This document shows positions 36,901 to 47,237 of a stretch of DNA of 64,000 nt, piece after piece (the first letter of the stretch is position 1; every line of letters starts with the position of its first letter). Position numbers and translations under genes: made by a program. The notes beneath the pieces were generated by a model. That model was not told the origin of the DNA, did not search any database, and saw only the letters and a list, made by a program, of their open reading frames with translations. This DNA is from Phyto melanocephala (Eukaryota; Arthropoda; Insecta; Diptera; Rhinophoridae). Where the stretch lies: positions 11,079,201 through 11,143,200 of the forward strand of contig OW799237.1 in the NCBI GenBank assembly GCA_941918925.1. The letters are read 5' to 3'.

Positions 36901-37250
36901 TTAAGTAGTTTTAATTTTGTTTAAATTAATCGTGATTTCCTGTATTTTACGGGATTGTAAACCTAATTTTTTTTATCCTCCCAAACACGATATGAATAAA
37001 GTCAAACGATGACCTAGAGATATATAAATATATATGCGTACGCATACGTGTTTAATTTAATTCTGTTTAGAAATTGAAGAACTGTGGATTGTTAGTGCTT
37101 ATATTTTTAATGGCGTTCTTATCAGCCATACAAAAATGCCTTAACTATTGAATACAAAATTAAGATGATTTGGAAATACTTCTTCTGTGTTAAATATTTC
37201 TATTAATAATCAGAGGATTGCTTTTGTGAATAAGATATAGATTAGCTTAT
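30968..37250. other. Long AT-rich region, no gene seen
   Basis: About 6.3 kb with no recognisable coding sequence. Minor features are an 18-bp perfect palindrome at 32323-32340 (CATAATTACGTAATTATG), a 24-bp poly(T) near 33681-33704, a 20-bp palindrome at 35589-35608 centred on GAACTTAAGTTC, and TATACCCTTCACAAAAGTG at about 36533, like the ends of the dispersed repeat. Short frames (for example 32959-33234, 34383-34580, 36639-36839) carry no motif. Confidence 0.4.
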
Positions 37251-37259
37251 GCACTCTTA

Positions 37260-37453
37260 GGTAAGGTAGAACAGGCAGCAGTTGTGCAGCTCACTTGGGT
37301 CCATTATATTGATCCCTTTGTGATATCTGAATAGAAAAGTAAGAATAGAATAGAAAGGAGAGAAGAGAAGCAGACAAGTCCAGAGTCTCTGGCAGGAATT
37401 GAACCCGCACCCCCAAACTAGCAGACCAGCACACTACTGACTAGTCCACCGGG
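37260..37453 (-). mobile_element. tRNA-derived SINE with 9-bp target duplication
   Basis: On the minus strand the head starts GCCCCGGTGGACTAGTCAG and has an A-box-like TAGTCAGTAGTG and a B box GGTTCAATTCC (37395-37405), the two internal RNA polymerase III promoter parts of a tRNA. A body and tail follow, with TTCTCTTCTCTCCTTTC and, at the 3' end, AAGTGAGCTGCACAACTGC. Both sides carry GCACTCTTA (37251-37259 and 37454-37462), a perfect 9-bp duplication expected of LINE-driven insertion. Related tail sequence lies at 49030-49135. It has no coding capacity and moves only with a LINE's enzymes. The parent tRNA is not identified. Confidence 0.85.
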
Positions 37454-37462
37454 GCACTCTTA

Positions 37463-38949
37463 ATGCCATATATAATTTTTGGGCTTGAAGTTGTAGCTGA
37501 AACTTTGGGTTGTATATTTTTTAAATTAAAACGTATCTTAAACGTTATTGTTTACTATGCTTATAAAGTCCCTAGAAGAGAGCACATTTCTGAGCATGTG
37601 AGGAAATTTTTGGGTTGTTGCTTTAAACACTTTGTTAATGTCTGTTGTTTATTGCTTTTCTATAGAGTTATCAAGCTTTAACTTTTCTTCATCTACAAGA
37701 AATCCTCAGATTATTATTCTTTGGATTAGGTGTAGCCTTTTTGAACGTTTTTTTTTATTGTTAGAGTAGCTAGAAGTTGGAACTTTCTACCACTAGATAT
37801 TTGTATTTTTTCTCACTCGAATAATGCATTTCGTTTAAAAAGGTTAATGCATTTTTCTACTTTTGATTAGTGCTGTCTAATTTTTTACACCTATACCTTC
37901 CTCTTAAATTCTCTTTAATACTCGTTTATACTGTTTTTAACTCTTTTGGTATAACGTCTGGATATTCTTGTTGATTGGTTACTACTTGTGGGATACTTGT
38001 TTCTTTCTTTCGGCTGTGGAGCCAATTGTTAAAATAATAAAATTTTTTTTATATATTAGAATATTCTTTGTATTATAGTTTTATTGGCTTTTAGGGCTTT
38101 TTATATTACTCTTGTTGAAAATAAAAAAAATAAAAAACATAAAAAAACAATGTGTGTTAAAACTCTCTCCCAAAAATACTGAGTGATGATTTTAACAATC
38201 TATAACATTATAAAAAATTAGAACTTTAAGAAATTACCTAATATGAATACCTTATGAATTGTTCATTGCTGGCTGATAAAAATTTCATATCTGTAAATTT
38301 TATTCGAACATGTTTTTAAAATCCTTAAATGATTATGTTTTTACATAAATACATGAATAGAAAGAAGTAAATGCAAAAATTTATTAAAAAAATTGTCAAA
38401 ACTGTTATTTAATTAACTGGAGAAAGTAATTATCCGGAATACTTTCTGTCCTCATCATTACCGATAATTGAGGTCTCACTGTATACGATCGTCTCGCCTT
38501 ACAGGCAAAAGAAAAAAAGTTCGCTGTACACCAATGAATATAAAATATTTTTGATAGTTTCAAATAATGTGTTTTTGTTTTGCCGAACGTAGGTTTCCCC
38601 AGAATACATGTCTCATTATATTTACCTTTGATTTGTTTTTTTTTCGCACGTAGACCAATGTTTTGCTTTAATAGTTATTGACGTTAAATATCCCGCTTTC
38701 TTATTGACTCACTAGATCTCAGTTCCTATCACCCTAATGTAAAACCCTTATATAAGAAAACTAAAGGTCGCAAAAACTCAGAAAACTTTTGTAAAGAAAG
38801 TTTATCAATAATTCTAGCAGAACTGTTAAAAAAAAACTTTGTATGTTCATTTTGCCGATCGAAGTGATAGCCTTTTTAAAATGTTCATCATATCTGCGGT
38901 ATTTACAGTCTGATCTTAAAGTACGATATGTCGATGGTCTTGGTTTTAA
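37463..38949. other. AT-rich spacer
   Basis: No recognised gene; the 72-codon frame at 37463-37681 begins right at the SINE edge and has no motif. Confidence 0.4.
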
Positions 38950-39013
38950 TTGAGGGCAATATCCATTGAAGTAAAAGGGCTCTTTGTTTTACTTCAATGG
39001 ATATTGCCTTCAA
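38950..39013. other. Near-perfect 27-bp hairpin with 10-nt loop
   Basis: The arm 38950-38976 (TTGAGGGCAATATCC and onward) is complementary to 38987-39013 over 27 pairs. The inner 22 are perfect and the outer five include one G-T pair. The loop is GGGCTCTTTG. It could be a small inverted duplication, a MITE tip or a transcribed hairpin. It is too short and too perfect for a typical animal pre-miRNA, so I do not call it one. Confidence 0.75.
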
Positions 39014-39690
39014 GTACCCTCATCTAGTACTAACCCGTCATAATTCAATTTATAAAAAAGGAATTAAAAGGAAAATAATGTCAAATAAAAGGTATAAAGA
39101 AAAATTTATTTTAGCGAGCCCTACGTTCGGAAAACAAAAAATTCGAAACTGCCTTGCAACAACACCTTATATGTGGTGTAGGGCGGATTTTTTTTAAATA
39201 CACTCTACTGTACACACTTCCATTTAAAATCAAATGTTTTAAATATTTGAAATAAATGAGTTAAATTAACTCTAAAACAAGTGTTAATTTAAATCACAAA
39301 TATGTAAATGCAATTGTTAAAAATGTAGAATTTAAGGATACAATTTTAAAACTAGTTCTGTATGCCAATCTGGCTCTCAACTATTTAGTTTTTATTATAA
39401 TTATAGATAATATCAATATTTAAACATCAAAATTGTAATTTATTTTGGTAATATCTATTAAATAAATAAATAAAAAAACATCCATTTATAAGAAGCGTGC
39501 ATCAGTCTCAGCTTGGTTTTGTGGTTGTATTTCAAATTAAATTTTGTTGTCCCAATCTCAAAAAAAATTTAATAATTTGCCGGATCGAATTAACCAATAT
39601 TTTCGTTTTTTTATATGCTTAGGCATATCCTATAGTGATATTGAACAAATGGGTCAAGGTGATATGTGGAAGCTGACAAATCTGACTTTC
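39014..39690. other. AT-rich spacer
   Basis: Nothing recognisable. Confidence 0.35.
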
Positions 39691-39955
39691 TTTAGGTAAA
39701 AAGGAGTGGCAATCTAGTTTTCTCTAGCTCATATCTCAGCTTGTAGTGTGCCACATAAATGATTTTCAATTTTAAATTTATGTCAAAATTAATACTATAT
39801 AATAGCCTAAAGGATACGTGGGGGCTCCAGAAAGTTGATTTCAACACACAAACAGACAGACGGACAGACAGACAAAAAAAGTCGGACGGACAGACAGACA
39901 GAAAACCAGACAAACAGAACTTTTACACTCTTATGCGAAGGGTATAAAAACGACA
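39691..39955 (+). repeat. Dispersed repeat, 3' part
   Basis: It carries CTCATATCTCAGCTTG, GATTTTCAATTTTAAA, AAGTTGATTTCAACACAC, a GACAGACGGACAGACAGAC tract and, at the end, GAAGGGTATAAAAAC. This matches the 3' half of the copy at 12478-13092. The frames on both strands through it (39692-39913, 39759-39947) come from the GACA repeat and are not genes. Confidence 0.65.
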
Positions 39956-41691
39956 TATTTTTTACAATTATGCTGTACAATTAAAAAAATATAAATTTAT
40001 TAACCTCTTAAGCATTAAGTTTTATAATATATAAAAAAGTAAATATATATACACACCCTTTAGATTACTTAGAGACAGTAAAGCGTCAATTGCCTATAGC
40101 TATGTAAAAAAGATATAATTTTCCTTAGCTATTGTATAAAAATTTTTATCTACAAAAATTCCAGGGCAATTATTATTTATGTGAATGGTGTTATGTGGGT
40201 GTTAGAGAAATTATGATTGTGTTTGCTTTAGTCTATGTATTTGTGTATGTGGTAACTAAACATGTTTTTAGCATATATTTGAATATTTGCAAAGTTATTT
40301 TATTTTTGTACTTAGTATATTTTCCGACCACAAAAAATGTCGCAAAATATCAAAAAAATTACACAAAGACACATACACATGACAACTCATAGCTACATAA
40401 ATATTCGTTCTATATTAAAGGTTTTAGTTTATGTGTAATGTGATGTTGTAGTTGTGATGCTACAGCAAAGAGTAGTATATTATGTAAAGAGGATTCTTTA
40501 GTAACACGATTATCTGTTAGACTAAAAACGCAAACAACAAAAGACATAGTAAACTAGATAATAAGTAAAGTAGATTATAAAATATACTATAGGCTTTAGT
40601 TGAGACAAAACTATATAATAAACTAAACTTTAATATAAGTCCACTTTCTAATCAAATTATAAATAAATTAAGTCTTGAGCCAAGCACACTTTCAAATTAG
40701 GCAAACAAATAATTGAAAATTTCCTTTTAATCTGTGTAGTGTTGAACTTAGTGCTTCGAGGTTGTTGAGTCAGAGTTCAAATTTATATTAAGCAAAAACA
40801 AATAATTAAAATCTTTTTTTAATCTGTGTAGTGTTAAACTTAGTCACTACTCCTTAGCAGCATACACTTATTACTAACATTAGTATAATGTTTTATATCT
40901 GGTTACTTTCCATTGTATCTAGTGTTTATATTATAAATAACAAACCCCAACATATGGTTAATATTTGATGTATAAAATTAAACAACATTTTAGCAAAAAT
41001 AGTCAATATAGTATTTACAAACACAAAACATACAATTTTTGGTTTCAGAACAACAGAAACGATTCATAATAAAATGCGTGTTTATTTTAATGTTATGAGT
41101 AGTTTGTCATCATTATTTCATACATATACCAACCACAATATGTCACAGTTACTACACAATACAGATACACCCATAATACATATGCAAGCCTATACACAAC
41201 AACAGGAAAAATAACAACATCATCACGCTTACAAATTTAAAATAAAGAATCTGTTTAATATATTTATACTCATGCATGACATGTCGCTAAAATTTATCAT
41301 CAGTCCAATGACTACTATGAGTTAGTCACATGTGACATGTTACAGTAGTTGTAACAATAGTTGGTCAATAAACTCCACAAACGCTTGTGTATATACAAAC
41401 AAATACCAACAAAATATGGATAAGATTTTACTTAGAAGTAAACCTTTATTCAAGTCTGTATGTGATAAAGTGTTTAGAACATGTGCCTGCATTCATATAT
41501 TGGTCTGTTTGTAGCCTAAAATTATGCAATGCTTATGTTAACTTTCAAAATTTTCTATGTTCAATGTTGTGCAATTTACATGTAGTTGTAGTTTTGTATA
41601 ATGACTAACAGTATGTATAAGTTAAAATTTGTTGTATGTGTTGTGGTTGATTTTATCAGTTTTTGTAAATGGCAAACATTTATGTTTCAAA
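39956..41691. other. AT-rich spacer
   Basis: No recognised gene. Several short frames (40132-40392, 41332-41514, 41387-41608) have no family motif and overlap. Confidence 0.35.
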
Positions 41692-41693
41692 TA

Positions 41694-42606
41694 CCGGGTG
41701 TTTTTTTCAGTGGTATAGAACTTCGAATTGAAATAAAACACGAGAAAATCGTTTTAATGACCATAAATTTGGCTTTATTGGAAGGATAATTTTATGCCAT
41801 TAATGTTTAAATATGATTTCAGGCATGTGGCCACCGCGACTGGTTCGAATAAAGCCAATTCTACAGGTCCAATTTTTAACCACTTTTTCGAGAATATGGG
41901 GCCGTATGTCGGCAATAACGCCACGAATGTTGGCTTCCAATTCCCCTAACGTTTCTGGTTTGTAGACGAGCGACTTCACATATCTCCAAAGAAAATAATC
42001 CAATGGTGTCAAATCACACGATCTTGGTGGCCAATTGACAGGTCCATTCCGCGAAATTATGCGCTCATCGAATGTTTCCTTCAATAAATCGATTGTGGCG
42101 TGCGCTGTGTGGCATGTAGCGCCGTCTTGTTGGAACCACAACTCATCCACATTCATGCTATCCAATTCGGGAACAAAATAGTCGGTTATCATGGCTCTAT
42201 ACCGGTCTCCATTAACGGTAACTGCCTCTTCAGCATTATTTCGGAAGAAGTATGGCCCAATGACTCCACCAGCCCATAGAGCACACCAAACAGTCAGTTT
42301 TTGTGGATGTAATGGCGTCTCAAGGGTCGCATGTGGATTCTCTTCACTCCAAATGCGGCAATTTTGCTTGTTGACGTAGCCATTCAACCAAAAATGAGCC
42401 TCATCACTGAACAAAATTTTGCGATGAAAATCAGCATCGAGATCAATCTCATTTTCGGCCCATACACCAAAATCACGACGCATTGCATGGTCATGATGAA
42501 ATGGCAAACCAAACTGAACATAAATGACATTAGAGTTGCCAGATTTGACCACAAAATGCCAGTTTTATCTCTATTCGAAAAACAAACCTGTAAAAAAAAC
42601 ACCCGG
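41694..42606 (-). mobile_element. DD41D mariner-like element, internally deleted (913 bp)
   Basis: Ends are CCGGGTGTTTTTTTCAG at 41694 and, reverse complemented, CCGGGTGTTTTTTTTACAG at 42606. Weaker similarity continues for another 15-20 bp. TA flanks both ends (41692-41693, 42607-42608). The transposase lies on the minus strand. Compared with a full-length element of about 1.2-1.3 kb, roughly 350-400 bp covering the N-terminal DNA-binding part are missing. Both ends are intact, so it could still be moved by a full-length relative. Confidence 0.92.
41800..42552 (-). CDS. DD41D mariner transposase, N-terminally deleted
   Basis: An open frame of 250 codons. Mariner homology starts at about residue 22 (HAMRRDFGVWAE) and runs to the normal C-terminus RGGHMPEIIFKH. 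The catalytic residues are Asp50 (LFSDEAHFWLNGYVNKQNC), Asp143 (WFQQDGATCHTA) and Asp185 (RSCDLTPLDYFLW), with 41 residues between the last two: a DD41D triad. Also present are NPHATLETPLHP, VTVNGDRYRAMI and VNWPPR. The first ~120 residues of the family, with the two helix-turn-helix motifs, have been deleted, and the present start codon lies in former upstream sequence. There is no stop in the catalytic domain. It could be translated, but without the DNA-binding part it is not expected to transpose; it might act as an inhibitor of related enzymes, which is speculation. Confidence 0.9.
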   Translation of the reverse strand: MVKSGNSNVIYVQFGLPFHHDHAMRRDFGVWAENEIDLDADFHRKILFSDEAHFWLNGYVNKQNCRIWSEENPHATLETPLHPQKLTVWCALWAGGVIGPYFFRNNAEEAVTVNGDRYRAMITDYFVPELDSMNVDELWFQQDGATCHTAHATIDLLKETFDERIISRNGPVNWPPRSCDLTPLDYFLWRYVKSLVYKPETLGELEANIRGVIADIRPHILEKVVKNWTCRIGFIRTSRGGHMPEIIFKH

Positions 42607-42608
42607 TA

Positions 42609-44138
42609 CTAATGCATTTCTATGTGTGCGTGTGTTTGTGTAAACATGGTTTATAATAATTTGCGTGTGTTTTAATATCAATCAAAATATTTTATATGAT
42701 TATGAACATATTTGCTGATATGTAGTTGCAAAATTTTCTAATGAGTTTATGTTAAGTGAAATGAGGACGAACTTTTCGTTTAATGGAAACTTAAGAAAGA
42801 AATTATATTAACTTAGAAAATATGTTTATAATATAAATTGATTTTGGAATAATATAAAGTGTAGTACATAGCCAAGATGATGTTTTTCTCCAACATCTTA
42901 AACATTAGTCCCTTCGAGGCAAAATAATTGATATATCACACATTTTAGCATGCGATTGCTAATATTGAATAAATAAAGAAAATTTCAAAAAGGCGAACCC
43001 TACACTCGACTAAAAACAAAGAATTTGTTGAGAAATTACCTTGCAAGAATATTTGATATTAGAAGTTGTAAGGCACTATCTTGTCTATTCTATATTATAG
43101 TCTACACTTAAGAGGAAACTGTAACGGGTTAATTAGTTTTAAGCTGAACATATTTTTATGCTCCTCGTTTTGCCTTTACAACTATTGATTAAAACATAAT
43201 ATTGCATTAGTGTTGTTGAGTTACTTACTACTAATTTTATGCAAATGTCATTACAATTTATATGTAATAACATTATTTTCAATTACCCAACATTGACTAA
43301 ATAAATGGCAGCTATAAAACTGAACAAAAAGTACATGAGAAAACAAATAGTTTTACAAAAGGACATGTAGTCAAATAATATTAGCATTATTATTATTATC
43401 TGCAGCTGTATATAAAAAAGCAATCAATCTTACTGAGATAGTAAAGTAAAAGATAGTAAAAACTATCTTGAAGAAAAAAAGGAAATGACAAATAACAGTG
43501 AAGTTGTTATAAGAGTTCAACAGTAATAAAAATAAAATAAAAAATAAAATAAATTTTAAAGTAGCAATAACCATATGAATGCAAATAAAGATTTCAATAT
43601 AATTTTTATATATTTTTCTTGTGCTTTTTATTCGTATTTATAAAAATAAATGTGTTGTATAGAATTGACTGTTTATTTGTTTGGTCCCTTGTGTCAGCTT
43701 GTGTGTTTGAAATCTAAACAAAAATTTAATAAAATTTTAGGTAAATAAACAGCTTGTCAAAGCTAAATAATATTTATAAAATTTAATAAAGTTTAAAGAA
43801 TATAATAAATATGAAAGGACTCTTCTTCCTCTTTATTTGCTTTTTAAATTTGTGTCTTCAAAACAATTACATTTAGGGCCTTTATTACAGTTTAGTTAAA
43901 GGTAGGACTTTTGTGCGCGATACATAGCTTTGGATTAGTATATGTTAAATTTTTTTTATTGTTATTGTTATTATTAACAATGATAATACTTAATGGATGA
44001 AAAGACAATAAATGAAGTCTTTATAATGCAAAGCCATTTATCTGTCCGAAAAAATTCTGCCTTTAACTAACGGAGAGTTGTAATAATGGCCTTTAGTTGT
44101 ATTTTAATTTACCTTTTATATAATTTCTAAATTTTTTT
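42609..44138. other. AT-rich spacer
   Basis: Nothing recognisable. Confidence 0.35.
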
Positions 44139-44639
44139 ATGATCTCGGCAAAGGCTTTTCTATTTCACGCCTTACTCAAGAGACTGCCTACATCATGGAT
44201 GGCATTTCATGTCTGTATATTTTTAAGTCATGTTTTTTCTTTTCTTTCTTTAGCTGGCGGTCCTTCGATATTTGCTCGCGTAGTAATTTGTAGTTGCTTA
44301 TATTTTAGATTTCGTCTTTCTATAATAGCAAGGTGTTCTCTTTTGCGGTGTATTTGTATCAAAACTTTGCTGTTTGATACAAAATGGTTTCAATATATAT
44401 TTAGGATTCGATGTATAAACCATATTTCAAAGGCCTTCAGTTTCTTTATGTCTACTGCTTTAATGGTCCATCCTTTACTGCATACAAATTAGGCTAGACC
44501 ATTCAAAATGTTAAATTGGCTAAAAAAAAGTTTAATTTTGAATATTTTTCAAAATTTCTGATTTCATTAGAAGGGTTAAACTTTCTCATTTAAGACTTAA
44601 ACACAATATCATTCATATATCTGCCATGACTAGCTCGGC

Positions 44640-44870
44640 AGTATTCTATCCGATCAACTACATTTATTTTCTCATAGAACCGTCAGAAATGTTCAGTTCC
44701 TGAGTAAGATGATGAGTTAATTTTGATAGATGTTCCTGCACATTCTCAAGCTGTTCCTGAACATTCTCACACACTAAACAAGGACGTACACGGTTTGCTT
44801 TGTCCAATATGGAACCAATTTCATGAACTCGCTTCAAAAATTGACACACAAAATTAACTTATAGCTGATC
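44640..44870 (-). pseudogene. Mariner N-terminal fragment inside the LINE
   Basis: The minus frame reads FLKRVHEIGSILDKANRVRP and then VQEHLSKLTHHLTQELNIS. This resembles the linker and second helix-turn-helix of mariner transposases (GS-LDK-...-RVRP...ENV...S-R-LAQELNIS). An internal repetition ENVQEQLENVQEHL is present. No catalytic domain adjoins. It lies between two pieces of the non-LTR element, so it was inserted there. Confidence 0.6.
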
Positions 44871-45028
44871 TCTTTCCAAAAAATTTCTACGTACATTTCT
44901 GACAGTTTTTTTATTTGTTTTATTTTTAATTTTTTAATTCTTTTATTCAATAATTAAAAAAAAAACAATGAATATAATTCCTTAGCACCAAAAAGTTATT
45001 ATAGAGGCGAGTTTTCAAAATAATATTA

Positions 45029-45030
<2 letters not shown>

Positions 45031-45074
<44 letters not shown>
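45031..45074 (+). repeat. (ATT)n microsatellite
   Basis: About 14 uninterrupted ATT units, likely grown after the mariner fragment inserted. Confidence 0.95.
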
Positions 45075-45473
45075 GCATTAGAGACTCTCCATTAAAATTA
45101 AATTTTTAATATTTCCCAATTCTGTTTGAGCGCATAACGTCTCATTTTGCACATGTCAAACATAAATCTGAAAATAAAAATGAATGTTTTTCAACCTTTC
45201 AAAGTCAAAGACATCGGTACTTAAACCTCGAAATTATAAATGGCCCTATAGAGAAGACCATACATTAGCTTTGAAGATTTATTGGTAAAAATTTTCATCT
45301 CTAGCCATTTCAATATATATTATCCCATCGGTCATTGATTGTAACCCCGTGATATTTAAAACTATAAAGCCTGTTGTTGTAGTTGTTTTGTATCTTCAAA
45401 GTGGTTGTTCTACCCAAATTTATATATTTCTTTTTTCTGTATAGTAATCTTCAAGCCGTGATTCACTGTACGT

Positions 45474-47056
45474 CACACATAGGGGCTTATTGCCAATCTA
45501 GCTGGAAATCACTTTTTTCAGCTTATTTTACTTTTTAAAAGTTATAGAGTGCCTCTAGATCAACTTAGCTTGGCAGTAATAAGTGTTAAAGTTATAGGCT
45601 GGTGGAGCTTGAAAATAAGAAAAATCTGATCGAGGGAATACAAGTTTTCCAAAGAAAAACTAAGTAGGCCTAGCTCTGAAAAATTCTAATTTTTCCTATA
45701 CTTTGTTTAGCAAATGCATCTTTTATCGTTAGCATAAGTGAATGGATAAAAAGGTTTTCCCACGACTTTTTTCCAACTTTTTTTGTTCATTTGTAGCTGT
45801 GCTTGGGCAGCATGCATCAGTTAATCAGCATCAAGTTGAGTTCACAAGATTTCAGTTTTTCTTCTCTTACTTCTTTTGGTTAATTCAACAAACGGCTTTT
45901 GTAGTTGTTGTAAAAACGATCTACCAAATACAGGTATTGTCACTATTCTTTCCAGCCATGTGGTATGCTTGCTTTGAAATCGGTTCTTTTTATTATTTAT
46001 ATTTTAATTTTTTTTTTTAAATTTTTTTAACACTGCTTTACTGCTGATATATGACTATACCCTTGACATTATGAAATTTCGCACAATTTTCTAACTAAAA
46101 ATTGCAATTTTACTTCAATAGGCTTAGCATTACATTCCTGTAATTTTTGGAATAACTCTAATCTTGTATACACTTTATCCATTTTACTCTCGAAGCTTCA
46201 AAAGGGTTTTGATAACAATTTTGGGTAATAACCACACTTTAAAGTTTTTTAATTTATAATTTCTTTTGTTTTTAGTACTTTTCAGATTGATTTACAACAG
46301 GTACAGGTACTTATTTTGCTCATTTTGAATGCAACTGTACAGGTTGTTTTAAGACCGTTTTAGGGGTGGCTGAAAATTACACATGCCTTTTTTGACGTAG
46401 ATAAGGGTAAATACTTAAGTGTAATAAATAATTTAAACAAAAAATCATTTACTTACAATTTTGAAAAATCAAAATAGCTTATGACAGACAAAATGGTTTA
46501 TTACTCACTTATACCATTCAAAATAATCAAGAACAGAAAAAGGTGATATTTTCAAGCCTAATATTTATTAGACTAATAGTAGAATTTTTATATTATCGTG
46601 ATGTATAACATTTTTATGATCGTGACTGTTCTCACTCTCAAAAACCTTTAAATGTTTTTTTCTCAAAAAAAGAAAAAAACCCGGTTTGTTAATTTTAACA
46701 ATTTTTTTTATGAAAAAATTAAAAAAAAAATTTTTTCTAAAAATTATTTTAAGCAGCTGTCAATATTTTCTTTCACAGAGAAAAGAATGCAATGTAAAAT
46801 CTTTATTACTTTACCACAAAAAAATATATTGTAAACCTCTGAAAATCGTGAAAAATCAGTAGGTACCCATGCAATTTACTCAACTTTGTTGACTTTAACA
46901 GTGTCCCAAAACGACAAATCTCAAGAAAAAGGTTTGAAAATTCATTTAAAAATGCAACATTTTGTTGTCTTTTGAGCTGTGTACCTAAATTTTTACATTT
47001 CTGGAAAATCACTTTTTACCAAATATCCGGCTAGATTGGCAAAATAACCCTATGTG
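45474..47056 (-). mobile_element. 1.58-kb TIR element with CAC termini and CGT/ACG duplication
   Basis: The left end is CACACATAGGGGCTTATTGCC and the right end, reverse complemented, CACATAGGGTTATTTTGCC. Both then read AATCTAGCYGG and, a few bases on, AAATCACTTTT or its match. CGT flanks both ends (45471-45473, 47057-47059). It interrupts a non-LTR RT frame: on the minus strand RYADATLIMANSMTEQTNN lies on one side and HGLKITIQKKK on the other, and removing the element plus one duplication brings these together within a few bases of frame. It holds an N-terminal gene remnant on the minus strand and otherwise AT-rich DNA. Confidence 0.8.
45800..46182 (-). pseudogene. Remnant 5' exons of the 1.58-kb element's gene
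   Basis: An ATG at 46182 opens a 37-codon frame (46069-46182) reading MDKVYTRLELFQKLQECN and ending VRKLCEIS. About 150 bp on, a second piece reads FGRSFLQQLQKPFVEL and then TKRSKREKLKSC. From memory, an opening of this kind followed by a 'GRP-KPF-EL-RSKR-K' block is the N-terminus of another uncharacterised transposon-borne protein family of insects. The rest of that protein is missing, so this is an internal-deletion derivative. The match rests on two short blocks, so it is tentative. Confidence 0.45.
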
Positions 47057-47059
47057 CGT

Positions 47060-47237
47060 TGTTAGTTTGTTCGGTCATACTATTAGCCATTATTAAAGTG
47101 GCATCAGCATACCTAGTATTGTAGAGAAATATGTCGTTTATATTTATACCTTTTCTAAAATTGCCAATGTGTTCTTGGAAATTTTGTCTAGAGTAGACGT
47201 TAAATAAATGAAGTGACAGTAAGCAGTGTTGTCTCAC
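47060..47237 (-). pseudogene. Non-LTR reverse transcriptase core fragment
   Basis: The minus frame reads RQHCLLSLHLFNVYS, then GININDIFLYNTRYADATL and IMANSMTEQ. RQ(G)C-LSP-LFN-YS and the active-site RYADDT are hallmark RT motifs; here the second catalytic Asp of YADD has become Ala, and SP has become SL. It continues on the far side of the 1.58-kb element. No upstream endonuclease domain was found. Confidence 0.8.

Larger units (their letters stand above)
44139..45440 (-). pseudogene. Non-LTR retrotransposon, C-terminal and mid RT pieces
   Basis: At 44150-44492 the minus frame reads VCSKGWTIKAVDIKKLKAFE, then IWFIHRILNIY, a stop, VLIQIHRKREHLAIIERRN, then ITTRANIEGPPAKERK. This matches the block after the RT core of a group of insect non-LTR elements: GAESWTL...KKLEAFEMW...RRILKIS...GKIEGKRGPGRR. 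At 45400-45440 HGLKITIQKKK is the segment right after the RT active site. Between these pieces about 450 bp of extra sequence, including a mariner fragment and an ATT microsatellite, has been inserted. Stops and frameshifts are frequent. Together with 47060-47237 it is one element, split by the 1.58-kb transposon. Confidence 0.7.

Noticed and set aside
38950..39013. Pre-miRNA
   Set aside because: Stem is perfectly paired and short with a 10-nt loop and no flanking basal stem; expression evidence would be needed.
39692..39947. Frames with repeated SVCPSD / DRRTDRQ
   Set aside because: Produced by the GACAGACGGACA tract of a dispersed repeat on either strand.
44139..44492. 117-codon plus-strand frame
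   Set aside because: The minus strand of the same interval carries the non-LTR C-terminal motifs; the plus frame is a shadow.
45464..45471. CACTGTAC next to the 1.58-kb element, like the TTA-flanked tips
   Set aside because: It lies outside the matched ends, has no partner on the right side and belongs to the interrupted RT sequence.
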